Assembly (NCBI RefSeq): GCF_958979055.1
Contig: NC_084898.1
Coordinates: 4,501,001 to 4,565,000 of the forward strand
From: Alnus glutinosa
Lineage: Eukaryota > Streptophyta > Magnoliopsida > Fagales > Betulaceae
Direction: 5' to 3'
DNA length: 64,000 nucleotides
Positions 1 to 11,611 of the stretch are shown in pieces (within the stretch, counting starts at the first letter, position 1; every line of letters starts with the position of its first letter). The position numbers and the translations under genes are program-made. The notes under the pieces are model-generated. The model worked only from the letters and a program-made list of their open reading frames with translations, was not told the origin of the DNA and ran no database searches.

Positions 1-423
1 ATTACAATAAAAAAAATAAAAAATAAAAAATATAATATAAATATAAATATTTTTTTTCTTAAAACAAAAATAAAACAAAGGGGTGGCTTTCGGGGCAACC
101 CTAAAATTATTTGGGGGTGGCCGAAGGCGGCAGCCACTACTTTGTATTTTTTATTTTTATTTTTTTTTCAAATTATATCTTTATTTTATTTATTTATATT
201 TTTATTAGATTTTATATATTTTTATTGTAATTGACACATGTCGACTTCCTATTGGATGTGACGTGGCTAACTAACATAATCTGTTAACTTTTGGATGGAA
301 AATGTGTTCAGGGACTGATTTGTAATTATTATTTACCATAACGACCTCCCATGAACTTTTTGAACCACAGGGAGTGAAAAATAATTATGTCCAACCCCAA
401 GGACCAACGGTGCAATCATCCCA
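1..423. mobile_element. Truncated foldback TIR element (family F1), right part
   Basis: This is the right half of a non-autonomous inverted-repeat element that begins before the window. It has the GC-rich core (GGGGTGGC...) and ends with CGGTGCAATCATCCC. The same end is seen in the complete relative at 7345-7872, whose 9-bp target duplication places the family with Mutator-type elements. No coding capacity is visible. Confidence 0.7.
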
Positions 424-503
424 ATTTTTTTTTTAAAAAAAAAAAAAGATTAATTGGGACTGGCACATTAACATTTGAGATAAAAATGTAGTATATAATA
501 TTT

Positions 504-685
504 GAGTAATGCTACACATCATCCCCTTGTCTTCCTTTTGTCCTCCCAAATTTGATGTGGCTCTTAAAATTACCATTGAATTTATGATAGATCATTATTG
601 AATTTTGATCCAATGGCGATTTTAAGAGCCACATCAATTTTGGGAGGATAAAAGGAGGACAGGAGGATGATGTGTAGCATTACTC
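504..685. mobile_element. MITE, GAGTAATGCTAC family, Mutator-like
   Basis: A 182-bp element whose ends are inverted repeats (GAGTAATGCTACACATCATC on the left, its complement on the right). Much of the interior also pairs across the centre. Flanks ATAATATTT (495-503) and ATTATATTT (686-694) match at 8 of 9 positions, which fits a 9-bp target duplication as made by Mutator-type transposases. Related elements lie at 8611, 10181, 10480, 12182, 40463 and 56714. Confidence 0.85.
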
Positions 686-694
686 ATTATATTT

Positions 695-1522
695 TGAGAT
701 AGATAATGATTTTAACATGGTATTAGATCAAAGATTCCAAATTCAAATTTTGTCTATGTAATGCACCTCTCATTTCAATTGAACATTCTATATGTTGGCC
801 TCACTTATTCTTAACATGATATAAAAATAAAAAAATAAAAATAAAAAAGTAAAAAACAAGAAGAAGATTATGAGTTTGAATTTTCTCTCCATAATTCATC
901 TTCTATTTCAATTGAATACTTTATGTGTTGGTCTCACTTTTTTATAAGGAGTTTGTACTCACATATATGTGAAAGAATATTAATTAAGATATTAATTAAA
1001 TGAAAAACTTCACTTACCACCCATGATGTTTCATGACTTTTGCAATTATATCTATAAAATTTAAAAAAGTGTCAGTTTAATGTATCTATCATCTATTAAA
1101 CTTCACTTACCACCCATCCGTTAGAATTTTCCATTTAAATCTAAATGGATGAGTGTCAAAATTTCTAATTTTTTTTTAAGGAAAAAAAAAATAATAAAAA
1201 ATTGCAAGGATTTAGTTGTTGGTCAGGATTTAATGGAATTTGCAAAAATACTCATGCATGAATCTTAATATATATATATATATAAACGTGGGTATTTTGG
1301 AAAAATTTGAAATGATTTAATGAAAAATCCTAACGGAGTGGTGAAATTGAGAAAAATTGAAAGATAAATACACTAAATTGACATTTTTTAAAGTTCAAGC
1401 CTTAAAAGTATGATTACAAAAGTGATGAAAGATCAATGATGGGAAATGAAGTTTTCCCTAAATCAAATGATTAAATTCACTTATTTTTATTAGCTTAATA
1501 ATATTTTTATGACAAGTGATGA
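695..1522. other. AT-rich intergenic DNA, no gene seen
   Basis: AT-rich sequence with A- and T-runs and no open frame with coding character on either strand. A short TA run lies near 1270. I see no RNA gene or element boundary that can be defended. Confidence 0.6.
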
Positions 1523-1524
1523 TC

Positions 1525-2075
1525 TTTTTTTTGAACGAAAGATCTGATTATTTCATTGATCAAAGATCACGAGCATAATACTCTTACATCACAAAGCATA
1601 AAACTCTGTAAAATCATATACACATGCTATGAAGTTACATAGGCATATATGCAAACAAAATTCTTACAATAGAGTGTTATCTATGACTTTCATTTTTCGC
1701 TAACCAATGTACAAAAATAATTAAAGAACATATTTGTTCCGAGAAGACTAGATTTAAGACAATTGTAGCCAAATATCCTAAAAATTTATTTAAACCGGTC
1801 GTGAAAGATAATCTCTCACACTGAACTATTCGGGTCGTGAGAGATAACCCCTCACACCTGATTAACTTTCATTCCATAGATTGTCTATGAGAAAAGATCT
1901 AAAGAGAATAAAACTATTATTCAAAGGAAAAACACAACCAGCAAACAGCAACAGCAGTTAGGGAGGAGGTAAATGGCAAATCACGAAAGTAGATTGACGG
2001 ATGCGGCATAGCGGAGATACCAAAATTGCTGATTTAGTTGGAGAACACCTACAAACAAAAGAAAAAAGGGGAATG
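1525..2075 (-). repeat. Dispersed repeat R, copy 1
   Basis: Similar to 5045-5545 and 8881-9290. It contains two tandem copies of a block around TCGTGAGAGATAAC...CTCACAC. The low-coordinate end is T-rich, so on the minus strand the repeat ends in an A-tract, like a retroposon. The family is not recognised. The 68-codon minus-strand frame over 1958-2164 is not conserved well enough between copies to be called a gene. Confidence 0.6.
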
Positions 2076-2159
2076 GGAGGAGGAAGGTAGAGGAAAGGGT
2101 TCTGCTCCCTCCTCCTCTCATATCTGTTTTCTAGGAGGTGAAATTTGGGGCTAGCTTCT

Positions 2160-2586
2160 CCCATTTTTTAAAAAAATTTATTGGAATTAAATAAGAAAAG
2201 TGATGGTTTAACGGTGCCATTATTTCAATTTGCTTAATTTGCTGCTTGTTTTGATGCATGATAGTTTTGGTCTTCCAAAACAAGTACTAGAGATAAGGTT
2301 TTCTCCAGCTTGCATATATAGAAGTTGTTACTGGTTTGAAAAGTACTAAATATGTCATGCTTGAAGGTAGGACTATCAAAATAAACGTGCCCTCCCGGCG
2401 AAAAAGGATTGATGCGGTTTTTATTTGGCTTTTCCTGCTTTGCGCTTTTGCCAATTTTTTTTTTCTTTTTTTTTTTTTCTTTTTTTTTCTTTAATATTCA
2501 AATATCATAATTTATCAATTTCAAGTTAAATGGAGAGAATCGAGTTCATCGTCCAGAATCCAGATTAAGTTTTATAGATCTAATCA
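2160..2586. other. AT-rich intergenic DNA, no gene seen
   Basis: Contains a T-rich tract at about 2455-2490 and nothing else with recognisable structure. No coding frame of note. Confidence 0.5.
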
Positions 2587-3625
2587 TTGGCGGCTCGAGC
2601 CTTAGGCATTCTCCTATGGAATAGGATTCTCTCCAATGAAATGGATACTATCCATATTAAATGAAATATTATGATTTAAAATTGATGCATATAATGGCTT
2701 ATATGAAATCAATGTTCGTATTTTATAATGTGAAATCATGTACACCATTAGATGTATCAACTTTAAATCCTGACCATAAAATTGATAGTATTTATTTCAT
2801 TTGAAATGGAGAAATCCTATTCCGTCGAGCATAAGGCCCCCAACTAATGATTATACAATAAATATATATATTTTTTAGAAAAAAAAAAAATTAAGGTTCT
2901 AACATGGTAAAAAGTTAATAAAATATTCTTTAATTATGGCAACCACTAAATAATTATACAATAAAGGTTATTTTCAAAACAAATTTTAAGACTCTAATAT
3001 GGAAAAATTTAATAAATAATTTTTAATTAAGTCCCTCGATCATGGTAAAAGTAATTACAAATTGAAAGTCTCATTATTCACATTCGGAAAAAACATCTAT
3101 AAATTCTTGGAAAGTTCAACTTATTTACTATTTTTAAAAGCCCAATTTTTTCATTCATGAAATTAGTCAAACGTGCATAATTATTTCTATTTGAATTGAA
3201 TGTTTAGAAAAATATAAAAAGTCTTTAAAGTGTATAAATTGTCATTGTTTGTGTTGTTCATAATAGATAGAATTACACACTCGGTGAGTCTTTAATATCC
3301 AACAATTTTTTTTCGCATTATATTCTATTACAAATCAATGTTCATATAACTTATTTCCATTTTTCTCTTTATTTTTTCATTAAATCTTATTATTTCATGT
3401 CTTTAAATAAAGTGATAAGTCATTATAGATCTAATAAGTTATATATGAAAAAAGTTTTAAAATACATTTTACAAATAGAAGAAAGTGCTCTAATTTACGT
3501 ATTAAATAAAAAAAACATAATATAAATATTCAAATAAATTTAATTTAATTAATATTTAAATATAAGAAAATGGCCACACTTAAACTTATTACCTTAGGCT
3601 TCAAAATTTATCAAGCTAGCCTTAG
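2587..3625. mobile_element. Dispersed element H, copy 1, with nested MITE
   Basis: Shares most of its length with 58705-59642: the AAGGCCCCCAACT block, TAATTACAAATTGAAAGTCT, and the terminal CTTAGGCTTCAAAATTTATC block. A separate inverted-repeat element (about 2617-2823, ends GGAATAGGATTCTC and complement) is inserted near its left end. The GGCCCCC-type terminal region suggests a hAT-like non-autonomous element, but I see no clear target duplication. This copy lacks the SINE carried by the other. Confidence 0.65.
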
Positions 3626-4330
3626 ATCTAATGGTGTATATGTTGCTACATGAGGAATATATTGTTACGTCATTTAAGCACCATGTACATGTTAAATAGA
3701 ACAAAACAAAACAAATTTTGGACTATAAAATGGACCCTCTTCATTTCACTTAAAATTGAAAGGATCCTATTCTATTTATGTAAGCTATCTCCAAATTAAT
3801 CACATTGTATTTTTTTTAGGGAAAAAAAAAAATCCAAAATCAATTCTTGTGGTTATACCTAGCTATTTGCAATAAGTTTCCTAAGATATAAAAAGTGGCT
3901 TAAAAACTATTCGTGGTAAGCAAAAATTATACCCCAAACTTCCGTTTGAAGTTTTGACAGAATTTGTCAGAGTTCCACATCTACACCAATAATATTACAA
4001 CACGTGTCAATTAGTGATTGGTTGTGACGTAAATCCACGTGTGCATCTAACTTTTATGTCAAAGACTAATGGTAGAGATCTTTAAGATACTTTTGGTACC
4101 CTAAGAATCAGTTTGGTACAATTGTAAACCCCATGGAGTACTATCTAAATAAGTAATTTTTCCTATTATCTAAATGAAACATCACCAACTCCAATTAATA
4201 TCGAGTACTACGACTTAGAAAAAAGAGTTAGTCATATCTGCATTATTATACTAAAAGAATTAGTCAAGGTTACTGCTAGAATTATTTAAATTCACTCATA
4301 AAGCTAAGTCATACATAGTAAAAAATCAAT
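3626..4330. other. Intergenic DNA with degenerate repeat fragments
   Basis: Includes a half-copy resembling the end of the nested MITE at 2617-2823 (near 3735-3780, GGATCCTATTCTATT) and degraded F2-type text around 4080-4160. No supported gene. Confidence 0.45.
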
Positions 4331-4339
4331 TTAAAATTT

Positions 4340-4922
4340 AGGGTTAAACACCTTTTTGGTCCTTGAGTTTTGACAACTTTGAGTTTCAATTTGTATCTCA
4401 GATAGTACCTCAATTTTTAAAAAATACCAAATTAGTACATCATTTAAGTTTTCCGTCCAAAAACTAACGGTCTGCCATGTGTCAACATCTGAAGTTGACA
4501 CGTGGCATTATATAAAAAAAAAAATTGAAAAAAAAAATTGAAAAAAAAAAAAAAGGGGGTGGCTAGCCATCCCCTAGGCCAGGGGTGGTTCAACCACCCA
4601 TTGATAAAAAATAAAAAATTCAAGGTCAGTTTTGGCCCTTGGGGGTGGTTTAAGTGGTTCAGCGGCCCCCATGGTGGCACCCCTTGTTTTTTTTCTATTT
4701 TTTCTATTTTTTTTTATTTTTTAATTAATTTTTAATTTTTTTTTTTATATAGTGCCAGGTGAGGTTGACACGTGGCGAGTTGTTAGTTTTTGGACGGAAA
4801 ACTTGACTAAGGTACTAATTCGGTCATTTTTTAAAACTGAAGTATCATCTGTGATGCAAATTGAAACTCAGGGACTAAAAAATAAAGTTTCGAAAACTCA
4901 GGAACTAGAGGTGTATTTAACC
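4340..4922. mobile_element. Foldback TIR element (family F2), complete, 9-bp TSD
   Basis: Begins AGGGTTAAACACC and ends GGTGTATTTAACC, with a GC-rich core (GGGGGTGGCTAGCC...). It is flanked by a perfect 9-bp direct repeat TTAAAATTT at 4331-4339 and 4923-4931. The two halves are largely complementary, which produces the overlapping open frames on both strands at 4444-4735. These frames are not genes. Mutator-type by TSD length. Relatives at 25266-26564 and 41696-42068. Confidence 0.85.
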
Positions 4923-5044
4923 TTAAAATTTAACACTAGCTCATCTTCACAATATATTCACCTACTATACGCAATTGTAAGACTTACTTTGTGGAGTCAC
5001 ATTGAGAATGTTTGTTTCTTTTTTCTTTTTCTTTTTATTATTAT

Positions 5045-5545
5045 TATTTTTAATGAAATTTCTTAGTATTTCATTGATCAAATATCACGAGTATAAAGCT
5101 TTTACATTACAAAGCATAAAGTTCTGCAAAATCATAGCCACGTGCTAAGGTTTACCAAGTCATATTTACAAACAAAATTCTTACAATAAAGTGTTACCTA
5201 TGACTTTCACTTTCCGCTAATCTATATACAAAAATAGTTAAAGAACAGATCTGCTCCGAGAAGACTAGATCTAAGCCAATAGTAGCCAAATATCTTAAAA
5301 ATTTATTTAAACTGGTCGTGAGAGATAACTCCTCACACCTGACTAATCTTCATCTCATAGATTGCCCATGAGAGCAGATCTAAAGAGAATAAAACTCTTA
5401 TTCAAAGCAAAAATACAATTAGTAAACAGCAGCAGCAACCATAGAGGAGATGAATGGCACAACAACGAGGTAAATGGACGGATACATAGCGGAGATGTCA
5501 AAATTGTTGGCTTGGTCAGAAAACACTTATAAACAAAAGAAAAAA
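5045..5545 (-). repeat. Dispersed repeat R, copy 2
   Basis: Homologous to 1525-2075 and 8881-9290, again with a T-rich low-coordinate end (5018-5050). It carries one instead of two TCGTGAGAGATAAC blocks. It forms the first part of tandem duplication copy A. Confidence 0.6.
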
Positions 5546-6282
5546 CCAGAATTGTGAAAATTAGAAATATTCTAAACTTTTTTATTACAAATTTATAGTG
5601 TGATTGAGAAAAAAAGAATGAAGCCAAAGAATGTTATAAAATGCTATAAAAACATAGTAAATAATGGGAGATAGAATTAAAGGATTAGTAATTATATGGA
5701 ATACAATTATGTTTTACTATATGCTTCATTTTTCAATAAATGATATATATTTACATTTAATTATAACAAGTGGAAAAGATCCACCCTTATAAACCTTATC
5801 CCATATATTTAATTAGAAAAAAAAAATTATAACATTTATTTATTTTCAAAGTGCTTGCGAATCCTAGGATCATGAGCATGATCTAACAAGATACACAATA
5901 AAAGATTGAAAGTCGAACAGGACATGATTTAAGATTAAACAAATATATGTTCGTACAATCGTATCTACTTCCACATTCTGGAACATCATCAAGCTTACGC
6001 AGAACTCTTGATTTTGTCTTCGGTTTATTGATGGAGAGCTTATCGGCCCATTTTTCAATATTTACTTCTTTTTTTTTTCTTTTTTTCCTTTTATAAAAAA
6101 AAGATCTCTCATAATTTTCTCTTCCATATAGATCAAGAGTCGAAAGGATCATTCCTTATAATCTTTTCTTTTCTTTCTTCTTTTCTTTTTTTTTTTTGTT
6201 TTTTTTCTGAATTCAATTAAAAAGAAGAAGAAAAAAGCATATACAACATATCATCTATTAAACAATAACTTTGGAGGGACAT

Positions 6283-6545
6283 AAGTAATTCTAGACGTCA
6301 TATTTATGTTTCTCTTGTATCTTCTAATAATGACGTGGTTTTTAAAATCATTATTGGAGTTGTGACTAATTATTATTGAATTTTGATCAAATTGTGTCCT
6401 CAAGGTATAGCTCAATCGATGAAGCGGAGGTCACTAGTTCGAATCCCTCATCTCCCCTCCCTCTTGTGTGTTGTGTAGACATGTCAAAAAAATAAAAAAT
6501 AAATAAAGATGATCAAATTGTGTAATTTTAAAAATCACATCATTA
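6283..6545. mobile_element. MITE, GAGTAAT family, interrupted by SINE
   Basis: The copy-A counterpart of 10181-10353. It is split by the SINE at 6398-6509 and has lost about 37 bp of its right terminal repeat relative to copy B. Being present in both copies, it predates the duplication. Confidence 0.75.
6398..6509 (+). mobile_element. tRNA-derived SINE S1
   Basis: A short retroposon with an A-box-like TATAGCTCAATCG and a B-box AGTTCGAATCC, ending in TGTCAAAAAAATAAAA. It is flanked by a perfect 14-bp direct repeat TGATCAAATTGTGT (6384-6397 and 6510-6523). The empty site is visible in duplication copy B at 10283-10296. About 20 bp between the A-box and the CATGAAGCGGAG segment are missing compared with S4. 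It is not a functional tRNA gene. Confidence 0.9.
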
Positions 6546-7344
6546 CATATCACAACAAGATCGATATGGTATATTGTTGAACAATTAATATTGATTTACC
6601 TTGTACCCAACTACTTTTTTTCACTTATTAAAAAAAAAAAAAATGCTACTTGTTTTCTTATTCGAAATTGGCTTCGTTTCCTGTAATCTCTTTTAGAGGG
6701 TGTTTTTTATTTTATTTTTTTGTTTGAAAAAGTGTTTTAATGTAATAGGAAGATGAAAGTGATTTTGAGTAAAAGTGTTTAGGTTGTTTGTTAATGTTTT
6801 TATTTAGAAAAGATTAAAAAGATTAAATAAATAAATAGATCAAATTAATAAAGCTTATTCAATATTGACCCATATATATGGATTCAACGACGGCAAGGAT
6901 GGTGATGAAGATTCCCCATTCGATCACACGGCTCCTTGTCCCTTAATCATTTGCTCTTAATTAAGTTATTTATTTATATATACATTGAGTTTAGCCACAC
7001 AATTTCGCAAGTTAAATGCATATTTTTAAATAAAATTGTAAAAAAATATTTTGTTCGCAAATGCATTTAGAAAATATATAAAAAAAAGTAATAATGGTTT
7101 GAAAATGAACGATTTTAAAGGTTAAATATATAACTGTATTTTTTAAAATAAACAAAGACAAATGCTTAGTTATATTTTTAAAACAACACACAAATGCCTA
7201 ATATTCAAGAATCTTTGGTCATATCGTTTTATTTTGAACTTTTAATTTTTTATCAGTATTATTAATATTATTATTATTATTATCATTAATTATCAATGTA
7301 AACGGCTGTTCAAGTAATCATTTGGAGGAGGGTATTTAAATTAA

Positions 7345-7872
7345 GGGATAATTGCACCATTGTTTTTTGGGATTTGCCTAAATTATAAATCACTCTATGT
7401 GGTACAAAAAGTTAATGGAGAGTCACTGTGGTAAATTATAATTACGAATCACTTTCTAAACCCGTATTTTCGTCCACCAAATTAACATATTCCGTTAGTT
7501 TGCCACGTCATACCCAATAAGAAATTGACACGTGTCCATTACAATAAAAAAAATATAAATAAATAAAACTTAAAAATTATTTTATTCTTTTAAAAAAAAT
7601 AGAAAAGAGCAAAGGGGTGGTTGCCGGGGGTAGCCCGGCCATGTCTGGAGGTGGCGCACGGCCTCCCCTATGCTTGGGGTGGCCATGTGTCGATTTCCTA
7701 TTAGGTATGACGTGACAAACTAACATAATCTTTTAATTTTGTGGACGGAAAACGGGTTCAGGAGGTAATTCGTAATTATAGTTTACCATATGGATCCTCT
7801 ATGAACTTTTTGTACCACAGGGAGTGATTTGTAATTTAGGCCAACTCCAACAGCTAGTGATGCAATTATCCC
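7345..7872. mobile_element. Foldback TIR element (family F1), complete, 9-bp TSD
   Basis: A 528-bp element with ends GGGATAATTGCACCA and TGATGCAATTATCCC and a GC-rich core near 7615-7685. Perfect 9-bp duplication TTAAATTAA at 7336-7344 and 7873-7881. The uninterrupted site is present in copy B at 11384-11392. The TSD length and long inverted repeats fit a Mutator-type non-autonomous element. No coding frame. Confidence 0.9.
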
Positions 7873-8064
7873 TTAAATTAATTAAGCATAGGTGATTAGG
7901 TTGATCTGTGTCAAGTCATGTCTTTTTCATGTAAAATCTTTCTCTCCCTCACTCTTACCCTTCTTTAATTTCTGCCCTAATTTGATTGCTGGATTAATTC
8001 ATTTCTTTCTTCAACGGAATCTACCAATTGATCGGAGCAATCTTTTATTTTTTTTACTAAGGAT

Positions 8065-8290
8065 ACATTTGGCGTTTGAGATTTCGTAGACAAAAAATAC
8101 GATTTTAAACCAAATTGCAGAACATAAATCTTAGAGATTGCGTTTTTAAAGAAATTGCGACAAGAGGGTTTTTTTTTTAAAAACGCACAATGATTTTGCT
8201 ATACACTTAATTATGTACGTACGTTTTTAAAAATTACGTTTTCAAATCGCACATCTTAAAATTGTTATTTTTAAATTGCAAACCCAAAAC
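8065..8290. repeat. AAATCGCA/TGCGATTT-type self-complementary repeat
   Basis: A block rich in short alternating inverted motifs (CGATTTTAAA, AAATCGCA, ACGTTTTCAAATCGCA). The same style recurs at 11612-11850, 17394-17592, 18340-18580, 36955-37130, 47735-48003 and 60222-60405. Probably a degenerate foldback transposon family; ends are not sharp. Confidence 0.6.
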
Positions 8291-8610
8291 GAATTTGTTA
8301 GCACGTACACATGATCAGACTTGCAATACCTTATGGCGTTGCACTTTCTAGACATGGATTCCTCTTTCTTTCCGTCAGTCTCTTTGCAAGACACATCAAC
8401 AAGTAAAGATATTATTCTTCATTTTCAATAATGGAGAATAAAAAAATGAAGAATATGGTAAGAAAAAGTCCTTTTATATATATCCTTAAATCATAGTTGA
8501 TGTCCTTTTTAATATAACTAGTGTATTACGAGATGTAATTAGAAATGAAAAATAAAAAATTCAAGTCACCTACATGATTACCTCTCAAATTAAAATGATC
8601 ATTTCCTTTT

Positions 8611-8786
8611 GAGTAATGCTCTTGATACCCATTCGTCACGTACATCCATTTCATACCAATCGTCGTGACGTGTTTTAAGTGACTTCTTATGTCAGTTACT
8701 TAAAAAAATTAAAAATCAATTGAAACACGTACGTCACATTAATTATCGGTATAATATAAGTGTGAAGATTATAGTTAAAAATACTC
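8611..8786. mobile_element. MITE, GAGTAATGC family, in duplication copy A
   Basis: Ends GAGTAATGCTCTTGATA and AAAATACTC; the interior pairs around CGTCGTGACGTG. Flanks TTTCCTTTT and TTTCTTTTT agree at 8 of 9 positions, consistent with an aged 9-bp TSD. The same element lies in copy B at 12182-12364, so it was there before the duplication. Confidence 0.8.
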
Positions 8787-8880
8787 TTTCTTTTTAAGTC
8801 TTGGCCCAACATGGTCGAACAAACAAAAAAATATTGGTTGGCCTTCAAGTTTTTGCTTCTTCTTCTTTTTTTATAAAATA

Positions 8881-9290
8881 AGTGTTACCTATGACTTTCA
8901 TCTTCCACTAATTCATGTACAAAAATAGTTAAAGAGTAGATCTGCTTCGAGCAGACTAGATCTAAGCCAATGGTAACCAAATAACCTACAAATTTATTTA
9001 AACCGGCCGTGAGAGATAACTCCTCACACTGAAACTATCCAGACCGTGAGAGATAACTCCTCACACATGACTAACCTTCATCCCATAGATCGCCCATGAT
9101 GGCAGATCTAAAGAGAAGAAAACTCTTATTCAAAGCAAAAATATAACCAGTAAACAGCAATAGCGGCCAGAGAGGAGATGAACGGCACAGTAAAGAAGTA
9201 GATGGACGGATGCATAGAGAAGAGGCCAAAATTAATTGCTAACCTGGTCGGAAAACACCTACAAACAAAAGAAAAGGCCAAAATTGTGAA
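8881..9290 (-). repeat. Dispersed repeat R, copy 3
   Basis: Third copy of the family at 1525 and 5045, with two CGTGAGAGATAACTCCTCACAC blocks as in copy 1. Its left part is cut off relative to copy 2, which marks the junction of the tandem duplication. Confidence 0.6.
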
Positions 9291-9595
9291 AATTAAAAAT
9301 ATTCTAAACTTTTTTATTACAAATTTGTAGTGTGATTGAGAGTTGAGAAAAAAGAATGAAGCCAAAGGATGTTATAAAATGCTATAAAAACATAGTCAAT
9401 AATGGGAGAAAGGTGAAGGGAGATAGAATTAAATGATCAGTAATTATATGGAATACAATTATGTTTTACTATATGCTTCATTTTTCAATAAATGTATATT
9501 ATACATACATTTAATTATAACAGTTACTTATAACAAGTGGGAAAGATCATAAACCTTATCCCATATTTAATTAGAAAAAAAAAATTATAACATTT

Positions 9596-9777
9596 GAGAA
9601 ATGACCCCTACACTCATTTCTCACAACAGTCCCACAACAAGCTGATGTGGCTGATAATATTTTATTATTTTTTTACAAAAAGAAAAGAAAACAAAACAAA
9701 AAAAATAATCAAATATTACCAGCCACATCAGCTTGTTGTGGGACTATTGTGAGAAATGAGTGTAGGGATCATTTCTC
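9596..9777. mobile_element. MITE, GAGAAATGACCC family, 9-bp TSD
   Basis: A 182-bp element with near-perfect inverted repeats of about 60 bp (GAGAAATGACCCCTACACTC and complement). Perfect 9-bp direct repeat ATAACATTT at 9587-9595 and 9778-9786. The empty site is in copy A at 5829-5837. Mutator-type by TSD. The insertion postdates the duplication. Confidence 0.92.
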
Positions 9778-10180
9778 ATAACATTTATTTATTTTCAAAG
9801 TGCTTGCGAATCCTAAGATCATGCGCATGATTTAACAAGATATACAATAAAAGATTGAAAGTCGAACAGGACATGATTTAGGAGTAAACAACTATATGTT
9901 CGTACAATCGTATCTACTTCCACATTCAACAACATCATCAGCCATGCGCAGAAATTTTGTTTTCGTATTGGATTCATTGTTGGAGAGCTTATCGGCCCAT
10001 TTTTTGATACTTGATTTTTTTTTTTTTTTTTTATTTTTAAATATTATAATTTTTTCTTCCATTCGAATCAAGAGTCGAAATTATTATCCTTTATAATCTT
10101 TTTTCTGAATTCACTTTATAAAAGAAGAAGAAAAAAGCATATACAACATATCATCTATCAAACAATAACTTTGAAGACAC

Positions 10181-10353
10181 GAGTAATTTTAGACGTTATA
10201 TTCATGTCCCTCTTGTATCACTTTAATAATGATATGACTTTTAAAATTACGATTGAAGTTGTGATTGATCTTTTTTTAATTTTAATCAAATTGTGTTATT
10301 TTAAAAGCCACATAATTATTAGAGGGACATGAGTATGGCGTCTACAATTACTC
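10181..10353. mobile_element. MITE, GAGTAAT family, intact in copy B
   Basis: Inverted ends GAGTAATTTTAGACG and CGTCTACAATTACTC, with a central pairing segment GACTTTTAAAATTAC. It is the intact form of the SINE-split element at 6283-6545. Confidence 0.8.
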
Positions 10354-10479
10354 TGAGAAACATATCACAATAAGATCGATCTAGTATATTGTTGAACAAT
10401 TAATATTGATTTACTTGTACCCAGCTACTTGTTTTCCACTTATCAAAAAAAAAAAAAAAAAAAGGCTACTAGTTTTCTC

Positions 10480-10651
10480 GAGTAATTCTAGAAGTCCATC
10501 ATATATCACTTTTGTATCCCTTTAAAAATGAGGTGGCTTTTAAAATCACCATTTGATCAAAATTTAACAGTGATCAATTACAAGCCTAACGGCGATTTTA
10601 AAAGCCATTTCATTTTTTGGAAGGACGTAAAATGGACTTCTAGCATTAGTC
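10480..10651. mobile_element. MITE, GAGTAATTCTAG family, copy B only
   Basis: A 172-bp inverted-repeat element (GAGTAATTCTAGAAGTCC against GGACTTCTAGCATTAGTC) absent from the matching point of copy A near 6655. Target duplication is weak (about 6 of 9 matches). The 63-codon frame across it is a product of the inverted repeat. Confidence 0.75.
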
Positions 10652-11544
10652 TGTTTTCATACTCACGAGAAATAGGTATCTTATGCCGGAATTGGCTTCG
10701 TATCCTTAATGCCTTTTAGAGCTAGAGTGTTTTTAATTTATTTTTTGTTTGAAAAAAACGTTTTAATGTGATAGGAAGATGAAAATGGTTTTGAGTGTTT
10801 TGTTTTTTAGGTTGTTTGTTAATATTTTTGTTTAGAAAAAATTAAAAAAATCAAATCAAATAAAGCTTATTCAATATTGACCCATATATATGGATTCAAC
10901 GACGGCAAGGATGATGATGAAGATTCCCCATTCGATCATACGGCTCGTAGCTTGTCCCTGAATCATTTGCTCTTAATTAAGTTATTTATTTATATATAAA
11001 TTTAGTTTAGCCACACATTTTCGCAAGTCAAACGGATATTTTTAAATAAAATTGTAAAAAAATATTTTGTTCGCAAGTGCATTTAAAAAATGAAAAAAAT
11101 AATCGTTCGAAAATGAACGATTTTAAAGGTCAAATATAACTGTATTTTGTTTAATATAAACAAAGACAATTGCTTAATTATATTTTTAAAACCGTTTAAT
11201 TAAACACATAAATGCCTAAGATTCAAGAATCTTTGGTCATATCGTTTTATTTTTAATTTTTAATTTTTAATTTTTTATCATATGATTATGACAATGGTGA
11301 TGGTTATTAGTATTATTAGTATTATTATTATAATTAATTATCAATGTAAACGGCTGTTCAAGTAATCATTTGGAGGTGGGTGTTTAAATTAATTAAGGAT
11401 AGGTGATAAGGTCTGTCTCAAGTCATGTCTTTTTCACGTAAAATCTTTCTCTCCCTCTCTCTTTCCCTTCTTTCTGCCCTAATTTGATTGCTGGATTAAT
11501 TAATTTCAATTCTTTCTTCAACGGAATCTACCAATTGATCGGAG

Positions 11545-11588
<44 letters not shown>

Positions 11589-11611
11589 CGAGTTATTTTC
11601 TACTAAGGATA

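Larger units (their letters stand above)
5195..8873. repeat. Tandem segmental duplication, copy A
   Basis: Aligns end to end with 8881-12457. Matching landmarks include AATACAATTATGTTTTACTA, the CAAAGTGCTTGCGAATCCTA block, ATTCAACGACGGCAAGGAT, AACGGCTGTTCAAGTAATCA and the CTAGACATGGATTCCTC block. This copy alone carries a SINE (6398-6509) and a foldback element (7345-7872). No gene is supported inside; a few short frames are conserved between copies but look decayed. Confidence 0.9.

Noticed and set aside
4444..5066. Small proteins over 4444-5066
   Set aside because: The frames mirror each other across the inverted repeat of the foldback element 4340-4922.
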